64,000 nucleotides of DNA from Streptomyces sp. NBC_01381 (lineage in GTDB: Bacteria > Actinomycetota > Actinomycetes > Streptomycetales > Streptomycetaceae), in contig NZ_JAPEPI010000001.1 in the NCBI RefSeq assembly GCF_026340305.1, positions 310,001-374,000 on the forward strand, in the 5' to 3' direction. This document shows, piece by piece, positions 29,745 to 39,007 of this stretch (its first letter is position 1; each line of letters starts with the position of its first letter). A program made the position numbers and the translations under genes. The notes under the pieces were generated by a model. The model was not told where the DNA came from, searched no databases, and saw nothing but the letters and a program-made list of their open reading frames with translations.

Positions 29745-29800
29745 GATCTGCGGGCCGGTGGGGGCTGGTCGCGCAGTTCCCCGCGCCCCTTCGGGGCGCA
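29745..29800. repeat. Streptomycete intergenic repeat, copy 2 (inverted)
   Basis: Reverse complement of the 14589-14643 element: CTGCGGGCC, GGTCGCGCAGTTCCCCGCGC, then the GCGCCCC-TTC-GGGGCGC hairpin. It lies between two convergent genes and can serve as a terminator for both. Confidence 0.75.
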
Positions 29801-29820
29801 CCGAACCGCACCGGCAGCTC

Positions 29821-30495
29821 TCAGACCCCGCCGCCCCCCGCCCGCACCAGACCCGTCTCGTACGCGAGGACCACCACCTGCACGCGGTCCCGCAGCCCGA
29901 GCTTGGTCAGGATGCGTCCCACGTGCGTCTTGACGGTGGCCTCCGACAGGACGAGCCGCGCCGCGATCTCGCCGTTCGAAAGCCCCTGGGCGACCAGGAC
30001 CATGACCTCGCGCTCGCGGTCCGTGAGCCGTTCGAGCTCCTTGTGCTGCGGCTGGCCGCCCGCGTTCGGCAGCATCGGTGCGAAACGGTCGAGCAGGCGC
30101 CGCGTGGTGGACGGCGCGACCACGGCGTCACCGCTGTGCACGGACCGGATCGCGGCGAGCAGCTCCCCCGGAGGCACGTCCTTCAGCATGAAGCCGGAAG
30201 CACCCGCCTTCAGCCCCGAGAAGGCGTACTCGTCGAGATCGAAGGTCGTCAGGATCAGCACCTTGGGTGGATTCTCGTCCTGGCAGATGCGCCGGGTCGT
30301 CTCCACGCCGTCCAGTTTCGGCATGCGTACGTCCATGAGGACCACGTCGACCTTGGTCGACCGCAGTGCCTCCAGCGCCTCGACGCCGTCGCCCGCCTCC
30401 GCGACGACCTCCATGTCCGGCTGGGCTGCGAGCACCATCCGGAACCCCGTGCGCAGCAGCGCCTGGTCGTCGACGAGCATGACGCGGATCGACAT
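29821..30495 (-). CDS. NarL/LuxR-type response regulator
   Basis: Response regulator of 224 residues. The receiver domain begins SIRVMLVDDQALLR with acidic pair DD, phosphoacceptor Asp in VVLMDVRMPKLDG and Lys in FMLKDVPP; the C-terminal LuxR helix-turn-helix reads LTDREREVMVLVAQGLSNGEIA, then TVKTHVGRILTKLGL. Its kinase gene lies upstream on the same strand, 106 bases away. That gap holds a run of short degenerate repeats. The stimulus is not known. Confidence 0.92.
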   Translation of the reverse strand: MSIRVMLVDDQALLRTGFRMVLAAQPDMEVVAEAGDGVEALEALRSTKVDVVLMDVRMPKLDGVETTRRICQDENPPKVLILTTFDLDEYAFSGLKAGASGFMLKDVPPGELLAAIRSVHSGDAVVAPSTTRRLLDRFAPMLPNAGGQPQHKELERLTDREREVMVLVAQGLSNGEIAARLVLSEATVKTHVGRILTKLGLRDRVQVVVLAYETGLVRAGGGGV

Positions 30496-30510
30496 CAAGG
30501 GTGCCCCTTC

Positions 30511-30566
30511 GTGGATGAGTTCTGTGGATGAGTTGGTGAGTTCAGTGGCTGAGTTCAGATGAGTTC
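30511..30566. repeat. Degenerate tandem repeat of GTGGATGAGTT type
   Basis: Four to five imperfect copies of a 12-13-base unit (GTGGATGAGTTCT, GTGGATGAGTTG, GTGGCTGAGTTCA, GATGAGTTCG) fill most of the gap between the kinase and regulator genes. Confidence 0.7.
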
Positions 30567-30601
30567 GTCAGCCTATGGCGTGGACGGTTCGGTGACAGGT
30601 G

Positions 30602-31804
30602 TCAGCTCGCGGGCTTCAGCGGGAGCAGCGCACTGATGCGGAAGCCGCCGCCGGGCCGCGGCCCCGCGTCCAGCGTGCCGCCGACCATGCCGACGCGCTC
30701 GCGCATGCCGATCAGGCCGTGCCCGCTGCCGTCGGCGCCGCCGTCCTCGTACAGCTCGTGCGGGGCGCCCTTGCCGTCGTCCTCGACGAGCAGCCCCAGG
30801 CCGTCGTCGAAGTAGACCAGGCGCACGCTCGCCCCGGTGTTCTCGCCGCCGTGCTTACGGGTGTTGGTGAGCGCCTCCTGCACGATGCGGTACGCGGTCA
30901 GCTCCACGCCGCTCGGCAGCGGGCGCGGGGTGCCCTCGACCTTGAAGTCGACGGGCAGTCCTGCCGTGCGCACCTGCTCGATGAGCTCGTCGAGCTGCTC
31001 GACATCGGGCTGCGGGACGTACTCGCCGCTCTCCTGGTGCTCTCCGGTGCGCAGCACGCCGAGCAGCCTGCGCATCTCGGCGAGCGCCTGCCTGCCGGTG
31101 CCCGAGATGGTCTCCAGGGCCTGCTTCGCCTGCTCGGGGGCGCTGTCGAGGACGTACGCGGCGCCGTCGGCCTGGACGACCATCACCGAGACGTTGTGCG
31201 CGACGACGTCGTGCAGCTCGCGGGCGATCCGGGCCCGCTCGGCGGCCACGGCGACCTTGGACTGGGCCGCACGCTCCTTCTCCAGGCGGTCGGCGCGCTC
31301 CTCCAGCTGGGCCAGATAGGCGCGGCGGGTGCGGATCGAGTCGCCGAGCACCCAGGCCAGCGCGAAGGGCACCATCTGGAAGACCGTGAAGAGGATGTTG
31401 CCGAAGGAACTTATGCTCTCCTCCGGCCAGCGCAACGACGAGAGCGGCGCCGCACACAGACCGCCCGTAAGGGCGAACCGCGAGGCCCACTTCGCGCCGT
31501 CGGCCGACGCGGTGTAGATGATCACCAGCATCGCGAAGTCGGCGGGCATCGTCTTCGCGTCGAAGACCAGCTGGGCGACGCCGAGCACGGCGGCGAGGAT
31601 CAGCATCTTCTCGGTGGCCTTGCGGCGCAGCGCGACGACGACGGACAGGCCGACGACGATCACGGCGGCCGCGACACCCGGGTCTCTGCCGTCCCCCTCG
31701 GCCATGGAGACCAGGCCCAGGCCGGAGATCCCGAGCAGGAAGAGGGCCCAGAAGCCATCGACCCCGGTCGGGTGTCTGCGGAGGAAGTCATAGACGCGCT
31801 GCAC
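30602..31804 (-). CDS. NarL-partner sensor histidine kinase (HisKA_3)
   Basis: Kinase of 400 residues with five to six membrane helices in the first 150 residues (for example GFWALFLLGISGLGLV, AAAVIVVGLSVVVAL, LFTVFQMVPFALAWVLG), a coiled coil, and a HisKA_3 domain with the phosphorylated His in RARIARELHDVVAHN. The HATPase part has LTNTRKHGG, VEDDGKGAP and GHGLIGMRERV. GTG at 31804 is chosen because TACGCT lies 7 bases upstream, a leaderless pattern; a GTG at 31828 is possible. It forms a two-component system with the regulator that follows. Confidence 0.9.
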   Translation of the reverse strand: MQRVYDFLRRHPTGVDGFWALFLLGISGLGLVSMAEGDGRDPGVAAAVIVVGLSVVVALRRKATEKMLILAAVLGVAQLVFDAKTMPADFAMLVIIYTASADGAKWASRFALTGGLCAAPLSSLRWPEESISSFGNILFTVFQMVPFALAWVLGDSIRTRRAYLAQLEERADRLEKERAAQSKVAVAAERARIARELHDVVAHNVSVMVVQADGAAYVLDSAPEQAKQALETISGTGRQALAEMRRLLGVLRTGEHQESGEYVPQPDVEQLDELIEQVRTAGLPVDFKVEGTPRPLPSGVELTAYRIVQEALTNTRKHGGENTGASVRLVYFDDGLGLLVEDDGKGAPHELYEDGGADGSGHGLIGMRERVGMVGGTLDAGPRPGGGFRISALLPLKPAS

Positions 31805-31909
31805 GTAACCCAGCGTAGGCAGCCGCACGGCCCTCCGGGGTCAACCGGAGGGCCGATCCGCACCCGGCACGTGTACTCCCCAAGGTGGAGGCGCGCTTAG
31901 CCTTCTCGC

Positions 31910-32962
31910 GTGACGAACGAGGTCCGGGGTGAGCGGCGGGACGTGTGGCGGGGCTGGCGTGAGGCCACCGAGGAGGCGCTCTACGGCCCTGCGGGCTTCT
32001 ATCTGCGCCCCGGCGGACCCGCGGCGCATTTCCGCACGTCGGTGCATGCGTCGCCGCTCTTCGCCGCGGCCGTGGCCCGTCTTCTTTGCCGCGTGGACGA
32101 GGCGCTCGGCCACCCCGCCGAGCTGGCCTTCGTGGACCTCGGCGCGGGCCGCGGCGAGCTGACCGCGGGCGTCCTGGCCGCGCTGCCCCCCGAAGTGGCG
32201 GCACGCACGCGTGCGTACGCGGTTGAGCGCGCCGCGCGCCCCGAAGGCCTCGACCCGCGTGTCGAGTGGCGGGACCGGGCGCCGGCCGGCGTCACGGGTC
32301 TGCTCTTCGCCAACGAGTGCCTTGACAACGTCCCCCTGGACATCGCCGAGGTGGCGCCGGACGGTGTCGTGCGCCGGGTCCTCGTGCGCGACGACGGCAC
32401 CGAATCGCTCGGGGCCGCCGTCGACGGCGCGGACGCCTCCTGGCTCGCGCGCTGGTGGCCGCTGCCCCCGGAGCCGGGCCTGCGCGCGGAGATCGGCCGC
32501 CCGCGTGACGAGGCGTGGGCGGCGGCCGTGGCGACGCTGACGCGCGGCCTCGCCGTCGCGGTCGACTACGCGCACGACCGGGCGGCACGACCGCCGTTCG
32601 GCACCCTGACGGGCTTTCGCGCGGGCCGCGAGACGGTGCCCGTGCCGGACGGCGACTGCGACATCACCGCCCATGTGGCGTTGGACGCCTGCGCGCTGGA
32701 GGGGGCGACGCTGCTCACCCAGCGGGCGGCGCTCGGCGCGCTGGGGGTGAGCGGCGCCCGCCCGCCGCTGTCCCTCGCCTCCACCGACCCGGCCGCGTAC
32801 GTACGGGCCCTCACGCGCGCGGGAGAGGCGGCGGAGCTCACCGCGCCGGGCGGACTCGGGGACTTCGGATGGCTGGCCCAGCCGGTCGGCGTACCGCTCG
32901 AAGGCCTGCTGCCTGGCGCGGACCCGCTACTTGTCGATGTCCCCGACCACGAAGAACAGTGA
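31910..32962 (+). CDS. MidA/NDUFAF7-like SAM-dependent methyltransferase
   Basis: Class I methyltransferase of 350 residues of the MidA family. The start [22 protein letters not shown] (in parts), the SAM motif [16 protein letters not shown] and [15 protein letters not shown], where human NDUFAF7 has its equivalent NEFFDALPIH region, are diagnostic. NDUFAF7 dimethylates an Arg of the complex I subunit NDUFS2, the NuoD homologue. Here the convergent neighbour is a nuoD gene overlapping by 36 bases, which strengthens the assignment. GTG at 31910 has no ribosome site but TAGCCT six bases upstream. Confidence 0.82.
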   Translation: MTNEVRGERRDVWRGWREATEEALYGPAGFYLRPGGPAAHFRTSVHASPLFAAAVARLLCRVDEALGHPAELAFVDLGAGRGELTAGVLAALPPEVAARTRAYAVERAARPEGLDPRVEWRDRAPAGVTGLLFANECLDNVPLDIAEVAPDGVVRRVLVRDDGTESLGAAVDGADASWLARWWPLPPEPGLRAEIGRPRDEAWAAAVATLTRGLAVAVDYAHDRAARPPFGTLTGFRAGRETVPVPDGDCDITAHVALDACALEGATLLTQRAALGALGVSGARPPLSLASTDPAAYVRALTRAGEAAELTAPGGLGDFGWLAQPVGVPLEGLLPGADPLLVDVPDHEEQ

Positions 32963-34078
32963 CCCCAGGATCGCCACCATGTCGGCGACCAGCTGGCCCG
33001 GAAGGAGTTCCACCAGCGCCTGGATGTTGTTGTACGAGGCCGAGCGGAGCTTGAGGCGGTAGGGCGTCTTCTCGCCCTTGGAGACCAGGTAGTAGCCGTT
33101 GATGCCGAGCGGGTTCTCGGTCCACGCGTACGTGTGGCCCTCGGGGGCCTTGAGGACCTTCGGGAGGCGCTGGTTGATCGGCCCCTGGGGCAGGTCGGCG
33201 AGCCGGTCGAGGCAGGCGTCCGCGAGGGCGAGCGCGTTGTGGGTCTGCTCCAGGAGCACCTCGAAGCGGGCCAGGCAGTCGCCCTCCTGACGCGTGACGA
33301 CCTTCAGGGTGTCCTGCAGTTCCCCGTACGCGAGATACGGCTCGTCGCGGCGCAGGTCGAAGTCGACTCCGGAGGCACGCGCGATGGGACCGCTCACTCC
33401 GTAGGAGTGCACCGCCTCCGGGGACAGCACGCCGACACCGCGGGTGCGGCCCCGGAAGATCTCGTTGCCGAGCACCAGCTTGTCGTACACGTCCATGCGG
33501 GAGCGGACCGATGCGACGGCGGCACGCGCGCGTGAAGGCCATCCCGCGGGCAGGTCCTCCTTGAGGCCGCCTACGCGGTTGAACATGTAGTGCATCCGGC
33601 CGCCGGAGATCTCCTCCATCACGTTCTGGAGCTCCTCGCGCTCCCGGAAGGCGTGGAACACCGGGGTGATACCGCCCAGTTCGAGCGGATACGAGCCCAG
33701 GAACATCAGGTGGTTGAGTACGCGGTTCAGCTCGGCGAGCAGCGTGCGCATCCAGACGGCGCGCTCGGGCACCTCCATGCCGAGCATGCGCTCCACGCCA
33801 AGGACGACCCCGAGCTCGTTGGAGAACGCGGACAGCCAGTCGTGCCGGTTGGCCAGCATCACGATCTGCCGGTAGTCACGCGCCTCGAAGAGCTTCTCCG
33901 CACCACGGTGCATATAGCCGATGACCGGCTCCGCATGCTGGATCCGCTCGCCGTCGAGGACGAGACGCAGCCGCAGCACGCCGTGCGTGGACGGGTGCTG
34001 CGGGCCGATGTTGAGCACCATGTCGGTGCTCTCCGCGGCGCCGCCGATGCCGAGCGTGGTCTCCGTCGTGGGGCTCAT
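32927..34078 (-). CDS. nuoD: NADH-quinone oxidoreductase subunit D, stand-alone copy
   Basis: Homologue of the 49-kDa complex I subunit, 383 residues. Typical blocks are [36 protein letters not shown] and the C-terminal [15 protein letters not shown] [30 protein letters not shown], with GDIDK at the end. The rest of a nuo operon is absent, so this is an orphan copy beside the usual nuo cluster that Streptomyces carries elsewhere. ATG at 34078 gives the family's normal start (MSPTTETT, then VLNIGPQHP). It lies head-on to a MidA-like methyltransferase gene. Confidence 0.92.
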   Translation of the reverse strand: MSPTTETTLGIGGAAESTDMVLNIGPQHPSTHGVLRLRLVLDGERIQHAEPVIGYMHRGAEKLFEARDYRQIVMLANRHDWLSAFSNELGVVLGVERMLGMEVPERAVWMRTLLAELNRVLNHLMFLGSYPLELGGITPVFHAFREREELQNVMEEISGGRMHYMFNRVGGLKEDLPAGWPSRARAAVASVRSRMDVYDKLVLGNEIFRGRTRGVGVLSPEAVHSYGVSGPIARASGVDFDLRRDEPYLAYGELQDTLKVVTRQEGDCLARFEVLLEQTHNALALADACLDRLADLPQGPINQRLPKVLKAPEGHTYAWTENPLGINGYYLVSKGEKTPYRLKLRSASYNNIQALVELLPGQLVADMVAILGSLFFVVGDIDK

Positions 34079-34141
34079 GCGCGCATTCTCTCGTACGCGG
34101 TGGCATACGCGACTGTGACCCGGCATACGTACGCTTGCGGC

Positions 34142-34651
34142 ATGGATACGGGGACGGCGGAACCCGCGCGACCGGCGGGGACAGAGGCACAGCCGGTATG
34201 GACCGGGCTGCCCAGGGGACTGCTCAGAATGCGACGGCTTCTCCTGGTGGTGTGGCTGGTGCCGATGGCGGTGGCCGTAGGGGTGCTCCTGGGGGTGTTC
34301 GCCGGACCGGCGTGGGCGTTCTTCGCGCTGCTGCCGCTCGCCTTCGTGGTGTGGGGCTGGCCGATGCTGGAGCGCAACTGGCGGTCCTGGAAGTACGCGG
34401 AGCGCTCCGACGACCTCCTGATCAGCAGGGGCGTGCTCTGGCGCGAGGAGACGATCGTCCCCTACGGCCGGATGCAGCTCGTCGAGGTCACATCGGGACC
34501 GGTGGCGCGGCACTTCGGGCTCGCGGGCGTGCAGCTGCACACGGCGGCCGCCGCCACGGACGCGCGGATCCCCGGACTGCTCCCCGAGGAGGCCGAGCGG
34601 CTCCGCGACCGGCTCACCGAGCTGGGCGAGGCCCGCTCGGCGGGGCTGTGA
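34142..34651 (+). CDS. PH-domain membrane protein, YdbS-like
   Basis: Protein of 169 residues with two membrane helices ([37 protein letters not shown]) and a bacterial PH-type (DUF304) domain containing [25 protein letters not shown] and the [12 protein letters not shown] strand. It overlaps the next gene, also a PH-domain protein, by 4 bases (GTGA), as in the YdbS/YdbT pairs of other Gram-positives. TACGCT six bases before the ATG suggests a leaderless transcript. YdbST of Bacillus is linked to bacteriocin resistance; the role here is unknown. Confidence 0.85.
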   Translation: MDTGTAEPARPAGTEAQPVWTGLPRGLLRMRRLLLVVWLVPMAVAVGVLLGVFAGPAWAFFALLPLAFVVWGWPMLERNWRSWKYAERSDDLLISRGVLWREETIVPYGRMQLVEVTSGPVARHFGLAGVQLHTAAAATDARIPGLLPEEAERLRDRLTELGEARSAGL

Positions 34652-35991
34652 GCGGCGTACGCGAGGCGGCGGGGGAAGAACACACCCGCGGCCCCGACGA
34701 CGTACGAGAGCGGCGTCTGCACCCCGTCACGCCCCTGCGCAGGGCCTGGGCGCCGGTCGCGGTCCTCGTGGGCTTCGCGGTGCACGACCCGAACGGCACC
34801 CAGCGGCGCGTCTCCGAACTCGCCGTGACCCAGCTGCTTGCCGGGCTCGCCGTCGTCCTCCTGGGCGGCGCCCTCTACGGCTTTCTCAGCTGGTGGTTCA
34901 CGCACTTCGCGGTCACCGACACCGAGCTGCGCATCCGCACCGGCCTGGTCTTCAGGCGCACCGCGCACATCCGGCTCGACCGGCTCCAGGCCGTGGACGT
35001 GACGCAGCCGCTCGCGGCCCGGATGGCGGGCGTCGCCAAGCTCAAGCTGGACGTCGTCGGAGCGGAGAGCAAGGACGAACTCGCCTATCTGGGCGAGGAG
35101 GAGGCCGCTGTCCTACGGGCCGAACTCCTCGCGCGGGCGGCCGGTTTCGCCCCCGATGAGGCCCGCGAGGTCGGCGAGGCGCCGGTCAGGAATCTGGTGC
35201 ACGTACAACCGCGCATGCTCGCGATCTCCCTTCTCCTGACCGGCACTACGTGGGGCATGCTCATCGCCACGCTGATCGTGCCGCCGTTCCTGTGGTTCGT
35301 CACCCACAGCCTGTGGACGGTCCTCGCGACCGGCCTTCCCATGCTGGGCGGCGCCTTCGCGAGCAGCGTGGGGCGCTTCATAGGCGAGTACGACTGGAAG
35401 GTGGGCGAGTCCCCCGACGGTCTGCGCATCGACCACGGGCTGCTCGACAAGGCGCACGAGACGGTGCCGCCGGGGCGGGTGCAGACCGTGCGGGTCGTGG
35501 AGCCGTGGCTGTGGCGGCGGCGCGGGTGGGTGCGGGTCGAGCTGGACGTGGCGGGCTCCGCCAACGGCGTCCTGGTCCCGGTCGCGCCCCGGGACGTCGC
35601 CGAGGCGGTGATCGCACGGATCCTGCCGGGCGTCCGGGTGCCGGCCGCCGCCGAGCTGATCCGGCCGCCCTCGCGCGCGGCGTGGTGCCTTCCGGTGTGG
35701 TGGAAGGGGTACGGCCTCACGGTGACGGACACGGTGTTCGCCGCGCGGCACGGTCTGCTGCGGCGGCGCCTGTCGTTGGTGCCGCACGCGAAGGTGCAGA
35801 GCGTGCGGCTCACGCAGGGGCCGTGGGAGCGGCACAAGGGGGTGGCGGACGTGGTGGTGGACACCGGCGCGAACAAGACGGTGACCGCGCGGCTGCGTCC
35901 TACGGGGGAGGCGGTTTCGCTCCTGGAGGCGCAGGCGGAGCGGTCGCGTACGGGGCGGAGGGATGCGCTGCCGGATCGGTGGATGGCTTGA
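34648..35991 (+). CDS. PH-domain membrane protein, YdbT-like
   Basis: Protein of 447 residues with three PH-type domains separated by two pairs of membrane helices. The domains are marked by [25 protein letters not shown] (in two blocks), [23 protein letters not shown] and the last by [23 protein letters not shown]. Membrane helices include [20 protein letters not shown] and [22 protein letters not shown] at 34648 overlaps the YdbS-like stop and sets the start. It should act with its partner at the membrane. Confidence 0.87.
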   Translation: MSGVREAAGEEHTRGPDDVRERRLHPVTPLRRAWAPVAVLVGFAVHDPNGTQRRVSELAVTQLLAGLAVVLLGGALYGFLSWWFTHFAVTDTELRIRTGLVFRRTAHIRLDRLQAVDVTQPLAARMAGVAKLKLDVVGAESKDELAYLGEEEAAVLRAELLARAAGFAPDEAREVGEAPVRNLVHVQPRMLAISLLLTGTTWGMLIATLIVPPFLWFVTHSLWTVLATGLPMLGGAFASSVGRFIGEYDWKVGESPDGLRIDHGLLDKAHETVPPGRVQTVRVVEPWLWRRRGWVRVELDVAGSANGVLVPVAPRDVAEAVIARILPGVRVPAAAELIRPPSRAAWCLPVWWKGYGLTVTDTVFAARHGLLRRRLSLVPHAKVQSVRLTQGPWERHKGVADVVVDTGANKTVTARLRPTGEAVSLLEAQAERSRTGRRDALPDRWMA

Positions 35992-36017
35992 TGTGAGGGT
36001 TCAGCTGCCGGGCAATC

Positions 36018-36120
36018 GGGAAGGGGGTCCCCCCTGCTCATTAAGAGCTTGGGGGAGGGCGGGAAAGATCCGCCGCGAAGCGGCGGTCTTGAGCGGGGTC
36101 CGGGGCGGAGCCCCGGTACC
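36018..36120. repeat. Intergenic hairpin-rich repeat tract
   Basis: Three inverted repeats follow one another: GGGGGTCCCCCC, GATCCGCCGC-GAA-GCGGCGGTC (36069-36090) and CCGGGG-CGGAG-CCCCGG. Tracts of this composition recur between streptomycete genes as I remember them. It separates convergent genes and may end transcription. Confidence 0.6.
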
Positions 36121-36139
36121 GAGCCACGGCGGGGCCCAG

Positions 36140-37105
36140 CTACGCCCGCAGCGCGGTCCGCAGCTCAGCCACGTCGATCTGCTCCGTCTCGTCATGCGCC
36201 GTCAGGTCGATGACCTGACCCGCCGCACCGCCCGCGCCCTCCGCGGGAGCCTGCTTGAAGTCCGACTCGGCCTCCGCCTTGTGCAGGGCGAGTGCCTCCT
36301 CGCCCACCACGTCCGCGAGGTCCGCGTTCTGCACGGCTTCCAGCGCGGCGGGCGCCGCGCCCTTCGTGCCGAAGAAGTCGAAACCGCCCTGGACGACCGG
36401 GCGCCGGGTCTGCGCGGGCGGCGCGACGGCGACCGCGCGCTCGTGCCCGCCGTACCCGTCGGCCGCCCCGGACTTCCCCCGCGCCTCGTCTCCGTCCGCG
36501 CCGGAGTCGGACGGCTTCGGCGTCAGACGGTCCAGCGCGGCGTTCGCCCGCAGGTACAGCGACGGAGTCGCGCTCTCCGGAGCCTTGGCCTGGGCCGGGA
36601 CCGGCGCCGAGGCCTGGACCGGAGCCGGCGGCAGCGCCCGCGCCGGAGTCGACGCCTCGATGGCGAGGAGCCGCCGCCCCTCCAGCGCACTGGCCCGCTC
36701 GGTCTCCGCCGTGGCGTACCGGCGAAGGAGCGCCGCGTGCTCATTGCGCAGCGCGGCAAGCTCCGCCCGCTTGGCGCGCAGCTTCGTCTCCAGGCGGCCG
36801 CGCAGCTCGCGGGACTCGTCGAGGTCGGACTCGCACTCCGCTATCCGTTCGTCGTAGCGCCACTCGTCGCTCTTGCGGGCGCGGCCGAGCTCGGCGACCT
36901 GCTTGCCGGCCGCGAGGTCCCAGCGGCGCATGACGACGGAGCCCACGACGGCGGCCGCGGCGGCCGCCGCGGTCAGGCCGCGGAGCACGGTCGGTTCCGC
37001 GAAGAGCCAGGCGCCGCCGGCGCAGACGAGAGAGAGGCCTGCGACCGTCGAGGGGGGAAGCAGCCGGTGCAAGGGTGGGGAATGGCGGTGGCGTCCACGT
37101 GGCAT
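36140..37105 (-). CDS. Coiled-coil membrane protein of unknown function
   Basis: Protein of 321 residues. A basic N-terminus (PRGRHRHSPPLHRLLPPS) is followed by two membrane helices (TVAGLSLVCAGGAWLFA, LTAAAAAAAVVGSVVMR), a coiled coil of about 80 residues (ERIAECESDLDESRELRGRL, KRAELAALRNEHAALLRRY) and a disordered Pro/Ala-rich region ending in a short acidic helix. No enzyme motif. It resembles a streptomycete-specific structural or scaffold protein, which I cannot name. ATG at 37105 has TAAGTT 7 bases upstream, a leaderless pattern. Confidence 0.7.
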   Translation of the reverse strand: MPRGRHRHSPPLHRLLPPSTVAGLSLVCAGGAWLFAEPTVLRGLTAAAAAAAVVGSVVMRRWDLAAGKQVAELGRARKSDEWRYDERIAECESDLDESRELRGRLETKLRAKRAELAALRNEHAALLRRYATAETERASALEGRRLLAIEASTPARALPPAPVQASAPVPAQAKAPESATPSLYLRANAALDRLTPKPSDSGADGDEARGKSGAADGYGGHERAVAVAPPAQTRRPVVQGGFDFFGTKGAAPAALEAVQNADLADVVGEEALALHKAEAESDFKQAPAEGAGGAAGQVIDLTAHDETEQIDVAELRTALRA

Positions 37106-37249
37106 GGCCAGAAACTTACCGCGCGTAGGCGAACTCTGGTGCCCCGGGCGCCAAAATGACAGTGCCACAGCGCTGATTCCCCACCCTTGCCGATCCTCTT
37201 CGGCCACTCGACTCCACTTTCGGCCGCGCCAACTCCGGTTTCGGCCGCG

Positions 37250-38224
37250 CTACTTCTTGATCAATCCCTTCGACTCCAGATACTCCCTGGCGACATCGGC
37301 TTCCTTCTGCCGCTCGACATCGACCTTCCGGTCGAGTTCGGCGAGATCTTCCGTCGTGAGCGTCTCGGTCAGCTTGCCGAGCGCTTCGGCTATCTCCTTG
37401 TCGCCCGCTTCCTTCGCGTTCACCACCGGAAGGATGTTGTCCGCGTTCTGCAGCTTCTTGTCGTCCTCGAGGGCCACCAGGCCGAAGCTGTCCAGCGTCG
37501 CGTCGGTGGTCGTGGTCAGCACCACCTGGTCCGTGCCGTTCTTCACGGCCTGCTTGGACTGTGTGGTGCCGACGCCCTTGGGGTCGATTCCGGCGATGTC
37601 GATGCCGTACTTCTTCTTCAGTCCCGGCGCGCAGAACGGCCGGGTCTCGCATTCGTCACTCGCGGCGATCTTGACCTTCTCGCCCGACTCACCAAGATCA
37701 GAAAGCGTCTTGAGCTTGTGCTCCTTCGCGTATTCCTTGCTCACCGCGAACGCGTTCTGGTCGACCGCCTCGCCGACCGGAAGCACCTTCAGGCCGCGCG
37801 GCTCGGCGAGCTTCTTCAGCTCGGCCACCGTGGCGTCCACATCATTAGAAGCGACCGGCTTCGCCTTGGGCCCGTTCTTGCCGAGGTTGAGGAACTCCGC
37901 GAGCGTCGCAGCGTATTCGGGAGCGACATCGATCGAGCCCTTCTTCAGCTCGGGCTCGTACACCTCGCGGTTCTGGACGGTCTTGACCTCCGCGTCATAT
38001 CCGGCCTCCTCCAGGACACCGACGTACAGCTCGGCGAGGACCTTCTGCTCGGTGAAGCGGGCCGAGCCCACGACGAGCTTGCCCTTGCCGCCCGCCTTGT
38101 CGCCCGAGCCCTTGCCGTCCTTCTCCAGGCTGTCCCCGCCGCACGCGGTGAGCCCCGCGGTCAGCGCCACGACGGCCACGGCCGCCCCTGCCATCCGTCG
38201 CGCGCGACGCGTTGTGCTGTTCAT
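37250..38224 (-). CDS. Glycine betaine/choline ABC transporter substrate-binding lipoprotein
   Basis: OpuCC/ProX-type binding protein of 324 residues. The lipobox LTAC-GG follows a signal helix (MAGAAVAVVALTAGLTAC); the mature part begins with a Gly/Lys linker and LVVGSARFTEQKVLAELY, the usual OpuAC-domain start, and includes VAPEYAATLAEFL and VVLTTTTDATLDSFGLV. The last of three minus-strand genes; two permeases lie upstream and the ATPase gene is divergent. The set should import compatible solutes such as glycine betaine or choline. Confidence 0.9.
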   Translation of the reverse strand: MNSTTRRARRMAGAAVAVVALTAGLTACGGDSLEKDGKGSGDKAGGKGKLVVGSARFTEQKVLAELYVGVLEEAGYDAEVKTVQNREVYEPELKKGSIDVAPEYAATLAEFLNLGKNGPKAKPVASNDVDATVAELKKLAEPRGLKVLPVGEAVDQNAFAVSKEYAKEHKLKTLSDLGESGEKVKIAASDECETRPFCAPGLKKKYGIDIAGIDPKGVGTTQSKQAVKNGTDQVVLTTTTDATLDSFGLVALEDDKKLQNADNILPVVNAKEAGDKEIAEALGKLTETLTTEDLAELDRKVDVERQKEADVAREYLESKGLIKK

Positions 38225-38293
38225 CGGTGAACCACCATTTCGAAAGGAAACAAAACCGGATCCGGGCCACTCCGGATCCGGGCCACTGAGGAA

Positions 38294-39007
38294 TCACCCG
38301 GCCGCCGAGGAATCACTCACCGGACGGGGCCGCCCGCCCCTGCCGACACCGCGGGACGGGTCGCAGATGCGCCCCACCACCACGAGCACCACCTCTACGA
38401 AGAGCGCGAGCAGCGCCACGAGCAGGGCGCCCGCCACCACCTGGGGCGTGTTCTGCAGGTTGAACCCGGCCGTGATGATCCGGCCGAGACCCCCTTCGCC
38501 GGCCATCGCGGCCAGCGTCGCCGTGGCGACGACCTGCACCCCGGCGGACCGGACACCCGTCATGATCAGCGGGTACGCCAGGGGCAGTTCGACCCGCGCG
38601 AACAGCTGGCCGCCGCTCATGCCCATCCCCCGCGCGGCCTCCACCACCGACCGGTCGACCTCGCGCATCCCGATGTACGCGTTGGTCAGCAGCGGCGGCA
38701 CCGCGAAGAGCACCAGGGCGATCAGCGTCGGTACGTCCCCGTGCTCGCCCAGCGGGGTCAGCGTGAGGAGCACGAGCACCGCGAGCGTCGGCACCGCACG
38801 GCCGACGTTCGAGATGTTCACCGCGAGGGCGCCGCCCTTGCCGATGTGGCCGAGGAACAGCGCGATCGGCAGCGCGATCAGACACGCGACGGCGAGACAC
38901 ACCCCACTGAAGTAGAGATGCTCCGCGAGCCGGTGCCACACCCCCTTGTCGCCCTGCCAGTTGGCGGACGTGGTCAGCCAGTCGTACGCACCGGTGATCG
39001 CGTTCAT
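38294..39007 (-). CDS. Glycine betaine/choline ABC transporter permease 1
   Basis: OpuC-type permease of 237 residues with about six helices and the EAA-loop sequence EVDRSVVEAARGMGMSGGQLFARVELPLAYPLIMTG (seen as EAARGMGMS and VELPLA). The stop and start of neighbouring genes overlap: its ATG overlaps the upstream permease stop by 4 bases. It pairs with the second permease to form the membrane channel. Confidence 0.9.
   Translation of the reverse strand: MNAITGAYDWLTTSANWQGDKGVWHRLAEHLYFSGVCLAVACLIALPIALFLGHIGKGGALAVNISNVGRAVPTLAVLVLLTLTPLGEHGDVPTLIALVLFAVPPLLTNAYIGMREVDRSVVEAARGMGMSGGQLFARVELPLAYPLIMTGVRSAGVQVVATATLAAMAGEGGLGRIITAGFNLQNTPQVVAGALLVALLALFVEVVLVVVGRICDPSRGVGRGGRPRPVSDSSAAG

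Noticed and set aside
36018..36120. Possible CRISPR array or small RNA in the hairpin-rich tract
   Set aside because: No regular repeat-spacer pattern; the three hairpins differ in sequence, and the tract sits where terminators are expected.
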